From contig CAYRMV010000159.1 of NCBI GenBank assembly GCA_964425255.1, positions 1 to 7,352 on the forward strand: a stretch of 7,352 nucleotides of DNA. Reading direction: 5' to 3'. This document shows positions 1 to 7,202 of this stretch, one piece after another. Within the stretch, counting starts at the first letter, position 1, and every line of letters starts with the position of its first letter. The position numbers and the translations under genes were made by a program. This DNA is from CAYRMV01 sp964425255 (GTDB lineage Bacteria > Bacteroidota > Bacteroidia > Flavobacteriales_D > Crocinitomicaceae). The notes below the pieces were generated by a model. The model worked only from the letters and a program-made list of their open reading frames with translations, made no database searches and was not told the origin of the DNA.

Positions 1-681
1 TATAGCATTGGGCTGACTAAAGAATGGGGAATTAAAAACAAACTGCATCCAGTAAGTTATACGTATGACGACAGTGATTATGAAAATTCTATTCAACATT
101 TATCACACATTAGTGAAGTTGGTAAATTATTGGATGTCTTTCATGTTTATCGTCACTTTTTGAAGATTACACTTAAAAACAACCCAGATTATGAACCAAT
201 CTTTGAAAATTTATTGGTCAATCTCAATGAAAATGGAAGAAAGGCGGTAATAGATTTTTTTGAAAAAGCACACCCGACTTTTGTGAGTTATGAACTTTTC
301 ACAAAAAAAATAACTGCCCAAAACAAGAAAGGTCAGATTTTCGAGTGTTTCAATGATAGAGAATGGCGCTATTTACCAGAGGATGTAATAGAAACTTTTC
401 GTTATGCTTCTATTCAATCTGAGGGGGAAAGTGATGAAGAACATACGAATAATGTTCAAAAATTTAATTCATTTATAAAAGAAAAAAAGAAACATTATGA
501 GGAAGTAAGACTTGAGTTTGAATTGGAAGACATCAAATTCATAATTGTTAAGGAAACCAACGAAACAGAAAGAATATTTCAAGCCCTTTATACAAAATAC
601 GGCAAAGATAAAGTTTTAGAGAGAATTGAAAAGGGTCATTTATTGGTGAGTTCTTATGAGTTGATATTTAATAATTTTTAG
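1..681 (+). CDS. AbiGi-like abortive infection protein, 5' end cut by window edge
   Basis: The frame is open from the first base, so this is the C-terminal 226 residues of a longer gene; a TTG at 130 is only an internal codon. The visible N-terminal stretch SIGLTKEWGIKN (window residues 2-13) and the later DREWRYLPED (119-128) match my recollection of the AbiGi family (PF10899), described as the antitoxin partner in lactococcal AbiG phage exclusion. Members have a short 'GI..tKEW' block, a helical middle and a 'REWRY.P' block, in that order. The region around residues 155-170 is very charged (EKKKHYEEVRLEFELE). No AbiGii-type partner follows: the next gene, 4 bases downstream, is a DUF4062 ATPase, so the protein may serve a different system here. 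The last part is lysine/glutamate rich with no membrane segment, suggesting a cytoplasmic protein. The family call rests on motif memory, not alignment; function in this context is unknown. Confidence 0.65.
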   Translation, partial: YSIGLTKEWGIKNKLHPVSYTYDDSDYENSIQHLSHISEVGKLLDVFHVYRHFLKITLKNNPDYEPIFENLLVNLNENGRKAVIDFFEKAHPTFVSYELFTKKITAQNKKGQIFECFNDREWRYLPEDVIETFRYASIQSEGESDEEHTNNVQKFNSFIKEKKKHYEEVRLEFELEDIKFIIVKETNETERIFQALYTKYGKDKVLERIEKGHLLVSSYELIFNNF

Positions 682-685
682 ACCA

Positions 686-2221
686 ATGCCCAAAACAAAA
701 CTATTCATCAGCAGTGTCCAAGCAGAGTTTTCCAAAGAACGGCAAGCCCTGTATGATTATATCTTAGCAGATCCATTGTTAGGTCGCTTTTTCGAGCCGT
801 TTTTGTTTGAATATATGCCGGCATCAGATCAACGTGCTGATACCATTTATTTGCGTGAGGTCGAGCAGTGTCAGATTTACTTGGGTTTATTTGGGAAAAC
901 ATACGGATTTGAAGATGCTGAAGGTATCTCTCCTACCGAACGAGAATTTGACAAAGCATCCGAACTGCACAAAACCAGGTTAATTTACCTTACCAATCAT
1001 TCATCATCAGAACGAGAAGCTAAACAAAATGCCTTAATCAATAAAGCACAAGCCTTTTTGGTACGGAAACGTTTTGCTGCCATCCATGAATTAAAAGCAG
1101 CTGTGTACGCATCTTTAGTGAATTACTTAATTGATAAAGAAATTATCCGAACAGGTCCTTTTGATGCTACCTTACATCCAGCAGCAACTCTTCAAGACAT
1201 CGATGATGAAAAAGTACGCAGTTTTGTTCAAATCGCTCGTTCGAAAAGAGGTTTTCCTCTCCAAGAAACAGCTCCGATTCAAGACATTTTTACACATCTC
1301 AACTTAATTGAAGGAGAAAGGATAACCAATGCCGCCATCCTGTTATTTGGAAAAAATCCACAACGCTTTTTCATCAATTCAGAAGTACGTTGTGCACATT
1401 TTCACGGCCACATCGTAGAAAAGCCAATTCCATCCTACAAAGTATTCAAAGGCGATGTATTTGAATTGGTTGACCAAGCAGAAAATTTTGTGCTTTCAAA
1501 ACTAGATTATTCCATTGGTACACGCGCAGAAGAAACGTCCATTCCAAGCAAATACGAGATACCCAAAGAAATAGTATCAGAAGCCATTGTAAATGCAGTA
1601 GCACACAGGGATTACACTCAAAACGGCAGCGTACAAATCATGCTATTCAGAGATCGTTTAGAAATTTTAAATCCGGGTGCGTTACCTCTAGGTTGGTCCA
1701 TCGACAAACTCAAGAAGCCACACCCATCTGTACCTTTCAATCCACTTTTAGCCGAACCGATGTACTTAAAAGGCTACATCGAGCGCATGGGAACAGGTAC
1801 AGCGGACATCGTTCGTTTAGCCTATGAAAACAACTTACAAGAGCCTGTTTTTGAACAAAATGAAGATTTTAAAACCATCATTTTTAGACCAAGTTCAAAC
1901 CAAGCACCCCCTAAGTACCCACCAAGTACCCACCAAGTACCCACCAAGTACCCATCAAGTACCGTAGAAGTACCGCAGGAGCTCCATAGTAGTTCCGCAG
2001 AAGTTCAACAGTTAATTGATGTACTGAATGGGGAGATGAGTAGAAAGGAAATACAAGAAAAACTCAAATTAAGTGATAAAGTTAATTTCCGAATAAACTA
2101 TTTAGATCCAGCATTAGAAAAAGGCTTTATTCAAATGAAATACCCCGATAGTCCAAACCATCCGAAGCAGAAATATTTGTTAACGGAAGAAGGGAATAAG
2201 CTTAAAAATAAGGAACGATGA
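686..2221 (+). CDS. DUF4062 - GHKL ATPase (RecG-like/AlbA_2-type) - winged helix protein
   Basis: A 511-residue multidomain protein. Residues 4-95 form a DUF4062 domain: KLFISSVQAEF at the start, an ER pair at 18-19, GLFGKTYG (67-74) and SPTEREFDKA (82-91). Residues about 170-270 match the segment that normally follows AlbA_2 (ITNAAILLFGKNPQRFF, 213-229). Residues 290-400 are a HATPase_c_4 ATP-binding fold: N-box EAIVNAVAHRDY (299-310, Asn303), NPGALP (329-334) and RMGTGT (367-372). A Pro/Ser/Thr linker encoded by an 11-bp tandem array (residues about 402-441) leads to a winged helix (442-503; MSRKEIQEKL, then YLDPALEKGFI). Such proteins usually begin with AlbA_2; here DUF4062 takes that place. 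They are often annotated as RecG-like helicases, but no helicase motor is present. The ATG lies 4 bases after the upstream stop, with no Shine-Dalgarno. Base composition is visibly richer in GC than the DUF262 genes downstream. It probably acts as an ATP-dependent sensor or regulator; that role is inferred. Confidence 0.88.
   Translation: MPKTKLFISSVQAEFSKERQALYDYILADPLLGRFFEPFLFEYMPASDQRADTIYLREVEQCQIYLGLFGKTYGFEDAEGISPTEREFDKASELHKTRLIYLTNHSSSEREAKQNALINKAQAFLVRKRFAAIHELKAAVYASLVNYLIDKEIIRTGPFDATLHPAATLQDIDDEKVRSFVQIARSKRGFPLQETAPIQDIFTHLNLIEGERITNAAILLFGKNPQRFFINSEVRCAHFHGHIVEKPIPSYKVFKGDVFELVDQAENFVLSKLDYSIGTRAEETSIPSKYEIPKEIVSEAIVNAVAHRDYTQNGSVQIMLFRDRLEILNPGALPLGWSIDKLKKPHPSVPFNPLLAEPMYLKGYIERMGTGTADIVRLAYENNLQEPVFEQNEDFKTIIFRPSSNQAPPKYPPSTHQVPTKYPSSTVEVPQELHSSSAEVQQLIDVLNGEMSRKEIQEKLKLSDKVNFRINYLDPALEKGFIQMKYPDSPNHPKQKYLLTEEGNKLKNKER
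1888..2008 (+). repeat. 11-bp tandem repeat array inside the ATPase gene
   Basis: Eleven consecutive 11-base units with consensus accaagtaccc run in unbroken register. Three units are perfect (1921-1931, 1932-1942, 1943-1953); the rest diverge progressively outward (for example accaagcaccc at 1899, atcaagtaccg at 1954, cagaagttcaa at 1998). Because 11 is not a multiple of three, three units encode one 11-residue period, visible as KYPPSTHQVPT, KYPSSTVEVPQ, ELHSSSAEVQQ. The array encodes the linker between the ATPase and winged-helix domains. Gain of one unit would bring the TAG at 1965-1967 into frame, and loss of one would bring in the TAG at 1987-1989, so either change would delete the winged helix. 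Confidence 0.93.
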
Positions 2222-2237
2222 CATTAAAACAATAGAC

Positions 2238-3563
2238 ATGCAAGAAAATATAACTGAAGTAAAAGTAGATAGTATTTTACTGTCTGATTTATTTAAGCTT
2301 GATTTAACAATCCCAGAATACCAACGACCTTATGTTTGGACTAAAAAAGAGATTAAAAAGTTACTAAATCAAATCGATGAACATCAAAAAAGAAAAATTG
2401 AAAAAGGTATAAAACCTAATTTTTATTTAGGCAGTATTGTATTGCATTTTGATGGAGTAAATTACAACATAATAGATGGTCAACAAAGATTGACATCCTT
2501 ACAATTGTTGGATTTTATTAAAAATAAACACAATCATACCATAAAGTACAGCCATTCTTTAACATTAAAAAACATCAAACAGAATTATAATGATTTCGTC
2601 AATGAGGAATTTGATTTGATTAATTTCGATGCAGTAAATGTTACGGTTGTGGAGACGCAAAGTGAAGATATGGCATATAATTTCTTTGAAACGTTGAATA
2701 CTGGAGGTAAGAGATTAGGAGGTACAGACATTTTAAAAGCTCATCATTTAAGAAGTATCAGTGATAATGATGAAAGAAATTCATATGCGCTTAAGTGGGA
2801 AAAAAGACAAAAGAACCTGGAAAATGTAAATCGAATGTTAAGTAAAATCCGAAGAATGGATTACCTAAAAAGACATACGTTTATTCCAGATAAATTCACC
2901 GATGACAATAAATGGAAAAATGTATTAACGGAGGACTTTGCAGAAAAGGTTAATAAAGACAATCGTGATATAGGTTATTCATTTGTAGAAATTGAAGAAA
3001 ACACACACAAAATAACAGCTGATAAATATGCCATTCGCCAGCCTTTAAATGAAGGTGTTAACTACATAAATTACCTACTTAATTTCACTAATGATTACAA
3101 TTACTTATTTACATTTGAGGAAGGTAAGAAAGATAAATATTCAATTTTTAATAAAGAAATAATCAATTATATTGATGGCACTGTAGATTTAAGATATTAC
3201 TATCAATTGACACTATTATCCTTTGTTGATCGTTTTGGAAGAAAAAATATTCTTGAATTTTCAATATATCTTTTTAGGTTTATTTATAGTTTGAGACTAA
3301 ATGATAAATCAAGAATTTACGAAGCAACTGTCAGAAATTTTGTTGATGAGACTAAAATTTTAGAACGAATCTTAAATGCTTTTACCTACCAAGAAATAAT
3401 CACTTACTTAAAAAACTTTGAGGTGCAAATAAGTACTGAATCTATAAATGGAGTAAAGCTCAGATTTTACAACAGGGTTAATATTTTTTTTGGTGGTCAA
3501 CTCTCAAATGAAACTTATGACAAAGATTTAAAATCTGCCATTGAAAATTACTTAAACAATTAA
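2238..3563 (+). CDS. DUF262 domain protein without HNH nuclease
   Basis: A 441-residue protein with a clear N-terminal DUF262 domain (GmrS/SspE N-domain type, ParB/sulfiredoxin-like fold). IPEYQRPYVW (25-34) is followed by YLGSIVLH (63-70) and IIDGQQRLTSLQLL (78-91), where the DGQQR (80-84) is the signature linked to nucleotide hydrolysis in this family. FFETLNTGGKRLGGTDILKAH (149-169) is the expected second block, with Asn154, Asp164 and Lys167. The remaining 270 residues are helical, aromatic and AT-rich in coding; I find no IEH..P / GNL.LL block, so the DUF1524 HNH nuclease is absent. It ends naturally 4 bases before a second DUF262 gene, so it does not look truncated. The likely role is a nucleotide-hydrolysing or modification-sensing subunit that works with the HNH-bearing neighbour; this is inferred from the pairing. 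The start is the ATG 16 bases after the preceding stop, in an A-rich leader. Confidence 0.87.
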   Translation: MQENITEVKVDSILLSDLFKLDLTIPEYQRPYVWTKKEIKKLLNQIDEHQKRKIEKGIKPNFYLGSIVLHFDGVNYNIIDGQQRLTSLQLLDFIKNKHNHTIKYSHSLTLKNIKQNYNDFVNEEFDLINFDAVNVTVVETQSEDMAYNFFETLNTGGKRLGGTDILKAHHLRSISDNDERNSYALKWEKRQKNLENVNRMLSKIRRMDYLKRHTFIPDKFTDDNKWKNVLTEDFAEKVNKDNRDIGYSFVEIEENTHKITADKYAIRQPLNEGVNYINYLLNFTNDYNYLFTFEEGKKDKYSIFNKEIINYIDGTVDLRYYYQLTLLSFVDRFGRKNILEFSIYLFRFIYSLRLNDKSRIYEATVRNFVDETKILERILNAFTYQEIITYLKNFEVQISTESINGVKLRFYNRVNIFFGGQLSNETYDKDLKSAIENYLNN

Positions 3564-3567
3564 AAAC

Positions 3568-5484
3568 ATGATTTTTACAAGCCAAAAAATAAATATTAAA
3601 ACGATAGTGGAAAGGAAATTAGAATTCCTAATTCCAGTATATCAAAGGCCTTATGTTTGGGATAGTACTGAAATTATAAAATTGTTAGAAGACCTGACTT
3701 TACATTTTAATATAAATAAAAACATTGATTATTTTGTTGGAAACACGTATGTTATAAATTCAACTAAAGATGGCAAAACTGGACAATTTGAGGTGATAGA
3801 TGGTCAACAGAGGTTTACTACATTTTGGTTAATATCCTTTTGTTTTAGCACAATGAATGTTAACACTTCATTAAAAAAATACCTTGAAATCGAGTTTGAA
3901 AAACATAAGGACATCCGATTTGATTTTGATATTAGAAAAGAAGTTTATGACTATTTAAAGGGTCTTTTGGATGGTACCGCTGAGAGGCGATTTCATGATG
4001 TAGAAAGTTTAGAATTCTTAAAAAATATTGCAACTGGGATAAAAACCATAACAGGATACTTGAACCAACTTCGAAATAAAAATGAAAAGTTACGTTTAGA
4101 AGAATTTGGAGACTTTATTTACAATAAGGTGAAATTTGTTTTCAATGAAGCACCAGAAAATACGGATCTTAATACATTGTTCGTGGCACTAGGAACTAGT
4201 GGTATACAGTTGCAGCAATCTGATATTCTAAAAGCAAGATTACTTGATAAAATAGATGAAAAGAATCAACGTATTAGCTATTCTAAAATGTGGGAAGCAT
4301 GCGAAAACATGACCAATTTTTTTGAGAAAAATGTCAAGATGGCTTTTCCCTATGATACTCGTATTATTTCTGAAAATGACTTTAAATCATACAACAAAGA
4401 CAAATTTCCAATATCCAATTCCAGCGTAGATAATAGCAGTGTAGGTATGACAATAAACGAAATTGTGACCGCAAAAGATTTTCAAGAATTTGGATCTTCA
4501 GAAGATAAACAAATAAATACCGATTGTCGCTCAATAATCACGTTTAATGTATTTTTATTTCATGTCCTTAGAATATACAGAAAAAGACATGGATTTATTG
4601 AAGATATAGAATCTTTAGATCCCAAAAAGCTCCTTCATTCTTTCAATTTAAATGAAATAATTGATGTTAAAGAATTTATAGAATTAATGTGGGAAGTACG
4701 ATATGTTTTTGATAAGCATGTTGTAAAATGGATAAAAGACGAAAACGAAAGCTATGATGAAGAAGAAAAACTATTGCTATCCACAATAAACACATCAAGT
4801 AATGTAGATAAATCCTATTTTGCGAGGTATGAAAAAGAATTTTCCAATTTACAAATGCTTCAATCCGTTTTATACTTTACTGGTATTTTTACACAACAAT
4901 ATTGGTTGACACCCTTTTTGAATTTTTTGCTTGAAAATGAAAACGCTAAAGATGAAGAGATTTTAAATGAACTTGAAAGGATAGACAACATTATGATTCC
5001 TGGTGATAAAAAGGCGATGTCATGGGAGATTTTGATAGATAACACCTTGTTTCCTAGTTCAAGTACAATAATAGAAGATTTAAAAATACCTCATGGCTTA
5101 AGCTTCAATCATTATTGGTTTTACAAATTGGAATATTTACTCTGGAAAAATTGGGATAAAAACGATGAAAAATTCAAACGCTATCGAATAACCTCTAAAA
5201 ATTCTATTGAGCATGTTTTTCCACAAAATGAAGAAAATCAGTTCAAGCTTGCAGACTTAAAAGATTTAGATTCCTTTGGTAATTTAGCCCTATTATCTGT
5301 CGGTCAAAACTCTTCATATAGTAATCAAATCGTTGAAAAAAAGAAAGTTGATTTTAGGAATAAACAAACCTATGACTCATTAAAGTTGGCTAAAATTTAT
5401 TCTGAAAATGAAAATTGGAATTCTGAACAAATTAATAGGCATCAGGAAGAAATGCTCTTACTTATTAAAAATCATTATGAATAA
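3568..5484 (+). CDS. DUF262-DUF1524 HNH endonuclease (GmrSD/SspE-like)
   Basis: A 638-residue protein with both halves of a GmrSD-type restriction enzyme. N-terminal DUF262: IPVYQRPYVW (22-31), YFVGNTYVI (55-63) and VIDGQQRFTTFW (76-87, DGQQR at 78-82). A second block, LFVALGTSGIQLQQSDILKAR (203-223), keeps Asp218 and Lys221, but the usual LN is LG here (Gly208). The C-terminal DUF1524 has SIEHVFPQN (546-554) with the candidate catalytic His549, then GNLALLSVGQNSSYSN (571-586) with Asn572, Asn581 and Asn586, followed by a lysine-rich stretch; this is the complete His-Asn-type nuclease pattern. In characterised relatives the DUF262 part hydrolyses NTPs and senses modified DNA (glucosylated hydroxymethylcytosine for GmrSD, phosphorothioate for SspE) while DUF1524 cuts or nicks. 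The target here is unknown; no dnd/ssp modification genes are visible. The start follows the preceding stop by 4 bases, indicating co-expression and perhaps a complex with the preceding paralogue. Confidence 0.9.
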   Translation: MIFTSQKINIKTIVERKLEFLIPVYQRPYVWDSTEIIKLLEDLTLHFNINKNIDYFVGNTYVINSTKDGKTGQFEVIDGQQRFTTFWLISFCFSTMNVNTSLKKYLEIEFEKHKDIRFDFDIRKEVYDYLKGLLDGTAERRFHDVESLEFLKNIATGIKTITGYLNQLRNKNEKLRLEEFGDFIYNKVKFVFNEAPENTDLNTLFVALGTSGIQLQQSDILKARLLDKIDEKNQRISYSKMWEACENMTNFFEKNVKMAFPYDTRIISENDFKSYNKDKFPISNSSVDNSSVGMTINEIVTAKDFQEFGSSEDKQINTDCRSIITFNVFLFHVLRIYRKRHGFIEDIESLDPKKLLHSFNLNEIIDVKEFIELMWEVRYVFDKHVVKWIKDENESYDEEEKLLLSTINTSSNVDKSYFARYEKEFSNLQMLQSVLYFTGIFTQQYWLTPFLNFLLENENAKDEEILNELERIDNIMIPGDKKAMSWEILIDNTLFPSSSTIIEDLKIPHGLSFNHYWFYKLEYLLWKNWDKNDEKFKRYRITSKNSIEHVFPQNEENQFKLADLKDLDSFGNLALLSVGQNSSYSNQIVEKKKVDFRNKQTYDSLKLAKIYSENENWNSEQINRHQEEMLLLIKNHYE

Positions 5485-5769
5485 CTCAGAATTAATTTTG
5501 TACAATTAGTAATAATGCTGCCCTAATCGCGCTACAATCCCAAGTTCCCTTGCAGAAAACTCAGTTTCAATAGCCATTCCAAGAGTTTATAAATTGCATT
5601 GGCAAGTCCTTTCAATGATTTTAAGGAAACAGATTCAAAGTAGTTTGACAATGATTTTTGCATTAATTTCCTTATTCAATTAATTCCAGTAAATACGGTA
5701 ATTAAATTATCAAACTATGGAAGTTCCAACCATAACAAAAGCTAATCTATATCAACTTACAAGATGATT
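5485..5769. other. Convergent intergenic spacer with small minus-strand frames
   Basis: This 285-base gap separates genes that converge on it. No strong GC-rich hairpin with a T-run is visible; the only dyads seen are weak (TTGTACAA at 5498-5505; tatgg/ccata arms at 5716-5734). On the minus strand an ATG at 5663 opens a 43-codon frame ending at 5532, preceded at normal distance by AAGGA and encoding a leucine-rich, helix-prone peptide starting MQKSLSNYFESVS. A second frame, 5577 down to 5506, encodes 23 residues starting MAIETEFSARELG and ending RLGQHYY; this reads like genuine protein sequence but is preceded by an in-frame stop. The two overlap in different frames, as expected of a frameshifted gene remnant, but I do not recognise the family. 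Confidence 0.45.
5532..5663 (-). CDS. Possible small protein or gene remnant, 43 codons
   Basis: This is a short frame starting at an ATG whose upstream AAGGAAATTA resembles a ribosome binding site. The predicted peptide has a polar N-terminal third and then an amphipathic, leucine-rich stretch (AIYKLLEWLLKLSFL). It has no recognisable domain. It lies about 100 bases downstream of the DUF1016-type gene on the same strand and could be a trailing small gene. Alternatively its 5' part could join the overlapping 23-codon frame that starts at 5577, with a frameshift between them, making this a decayed gene end. The region is short enough for the frame to be chance. Confidence 0.2.
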   Translation of the reverse strand: MQKSLSNYFESVSLKSLKGLANAIYKLLEWLLKLSFLQGNLGL

Positions 5770-6969
5770 TTATTTTGGAATGAACTCCTCCCAGGGAAGT
5801 GAAACTCCCTCATCTTTTAGATTGTTTACGATGGCTTCTAATTGATTAAGTAATTTATCAGAATATACATTTACTAATTTGTCGAATTCTTTGTGATTTA
5901 ATGAAGTATCGTACAGTATATTAAAGATGCTGCCTTCTTTCAGTATAAATTGATACTTGTATGAATCAAAAACCACATCAATTGAAAAATTCATATCAAA
6001 AGAATTTGCTCCTACATACTTGAATCCTCCAAACTGAAAAGTAATTCTAAGAGAGCGAAACATTTCGGCGTGATATCTTATTTCTTGCGTTAATCCCTTA
6101 CAAGTATTTGAACCTAGCAGACTACCATTTTCATCCAAATAATAATCTATTATCAGTTCATTAAAAAGAGCTTTTACAGGCTTCATTTTTTTTTCAAAAC
6201 CGAGTATTACAGGTTCTATTACGGATTCAATTGTACAATCGATTACACCTTTATCAACTTTTGTTTTTATCCCCTCAGTAGTTAGTTTTGATAAGATGTC
6301 TTCGATCATGTCAAGTTTTTCATCAACGGTGGTTTCACCCCCGCCCAATTCATTCTCAATTTCATTCCTAAAAGCATCAAAACCTGTGTTGTATTGACTT
6401 TTGAATGCTTGCTGTGCAGAATCAGCTTGTGCGGAAGTCAATGTTGAGTATAGATTTGTAATTACACTTTCTTCTTTTTCAAACAATTTACTTTCAATGT
6501 TTCGTAGCATAAAATCTCGGCTCCATCCATTTTTAGCTGTCTTGAGGATATAAAAAAATCGTTCTTCTTTCTTTTTAAATCGATCTAAAAGCACAGTTAA
6601 ATGTCCCCAGGGAATTTTTGCAACAAGTTGTTGCAAAATTACATTGAATTGATATTCAACATGTTCAACTTGAGGAGCCGCTTGTTGACCAAAATCAGGA
6701 AAAGCAGCAGCAAAATCACGCATGTATTTTAGATTACGGACTGATAATCCTTTAAAATCAGGAAATTCTGTTTTCAAATCCTCAGATAATCGACCAATTA
6801 CATTTGAACCCCAGCCTTGAGCTTTTTGCTGAAATAGAACTACGCTTCCAATTTCCCAATACAGTGACAATAATTCTTTGTTTAAAATCGGCGAAGCGCT
6901 ATTTTGAATTTCTCGAATATGGGCTTTCAAATAATCGACTTGAGATACATAATCATCAGGTTTATTCAT
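5770..6969 (-). CDS. DUF1016 N-terminal domain protein with atypical C-terminal half
   Basis: A 399-residue protein. Residues 10-190 are a textbook DUF1016 N-terminal domain (YhcG family): LLSLYWEIGSVV (33-44), GWGSNVIGRLSEDLKTEFP (52-70), GLSVRNLKYMRDFAAAFP (74-91), QQLVAKIPWGHLTVLLDR (113-130), FFYILKTAKNGWSRDFMLRNIES (138-160). A linker resembling the usual one follows (TSAQADSAQQAFKSQYNTGFDAF, 178-200). The normal PDDEXK nuclease half (FLLELG.GFAFVGRQ, then DLLFYH and ELK) is missing. Instead residues 213-399 are an unrecognised region with a helical start (DEKLDMIEDILSKLT) and a beta-rich end (LRITFQFGGFKYVG, SIDVVFDSYKYQF). DUF1016 proteins are often found beside type I restriction genes and are assumed to bind or cleave DNA. 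Here the N-domain could provide recognition while the new half supplies another activity. The ATG follows an A-rich leader 50 bases after the upstream small gene, so co-transcription is possible. The DUF1016_N call is strong; function is unknown. Confidence 0.82.
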   Translation of the reverse strand: MNKPDDYVSQVDYLKAHIREIQNSASPILNKELLSLYWEIGSVVLFQQKAQGWGSNVIGRLSEDLKTEFPDFKGLSVRNLKYMRDFAAAFPDFGQQAAPQVEHVEYQFNVILQQLVAKIPWGHLTVLLDRFKKKEERFFYILKTAKNGWSRDFMLRNIESKLFEKEESVITNLYSTLTSAQADSAQQAFKSQYNTGFDAFRNEIENELGGGETTVDEKLDMIEDILSKLTTEGIKTKVDKGVIDCTIESVIEPVILGFEKKMKPVKALFNELIIDYYLDENGSLLGSNTCKGLTQEIRYHAEMFRSLRITFQFGGFKYVGANSFDMNFSIDVVFDSYKYQFILKEGSIFNILYDTSLNHKEFDKLVNVYSDKLLNQLEAIVNNLKDEGVSLPWEEFIPK

Positions 6970-7019
6970 AAATTCTTGCTTTTAAGATTTTTCATAACTA
7001 TTCTTTCATCTAGAGTATT

Positions 7020-7202
7020 TCAACTCTTACTTCGTTCCTCCTGTATTTCAGAAACATAAATCAAAACGATTACACAACAAATCAAAACGATAATGATTAA
7101 AACAAATTTATTTCTGTCTTTTTGATTTTGAGCGGCAAGTTGATCCGGTTGGAAAATGATATTTTCGAACGGGATCTCAAGGGAATTTTTAGTGTATGAC
7201 AT
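7020..7202 (-). CDS. Small single-pass membrane protein, 60 residues
   Basis: Residues 33-50 (FVLIIIVLICCVIVLIYV) form one clear transmembrane helix, with a pair of cysteines in its middle. The preceding segment is polar and basic at its end (QKDRNK, 27-32), so by the positive-inside rule the 32-residue N-terminus is probably cytoplasmic and the ten-residue tail (SEIQEERSKS) outside. There is no cleavable signal peptide pattern. The ATG lies inside the end of the upstream cyclase-like gene, overlapping it by 14 bases in another frame, which favours translational coupling and supports this being a real gene. No family is recognised. It could anchor or modulate a nucleotide-signalling partner encoded upstream, but this is a guess from position only. 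Confidence 0.6.
   Translation of the reverse strand: MSYTKNSLEIPFENIIFQPDQLAAQNQKDRNKFVLIIIVLICCVIVLIYVSEIQEERSKS

Noticed and set aside
130..132. TTG as the start of the AbiGi-like gene
   Set aside because: The same frame is open to base 1 and the upstream codons encode the family's conserved KEWGIKN block, so the gene begins outside the window.
708..902. 64-codon open frame on the minus strand
   Set aside because: It lies wholly inside the DUF4062 coding region, has no recognisable domain and is most simply a shadow frame of the real gene.
1888..2008. CRISPR array
   Set aside because: Units are 11 bases with no spacers and lie in frame inside a coding region.
686..2221. ATP-dependent helicase RecG
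   Set aside because: Walker A and other helicase motor motifs are absent; only the GHKL-type ATPase region shared with proteins loosely named RecG-like is present.
4860..5045. 61-codon open frame on the minus strand, serine/phenylalanine rich
   Set aside because: It lies inside the DUF262-HNH gene; its Ser/Leu/Phe content is what the antisense of Lys/Glu/Asn-rich coding gives.
5716..5734. Hairpin as a transcription terminator
   Set aside because: The arms are only five base pairs, with no GC-rich stem and no adjoining T-run; too weak to call.
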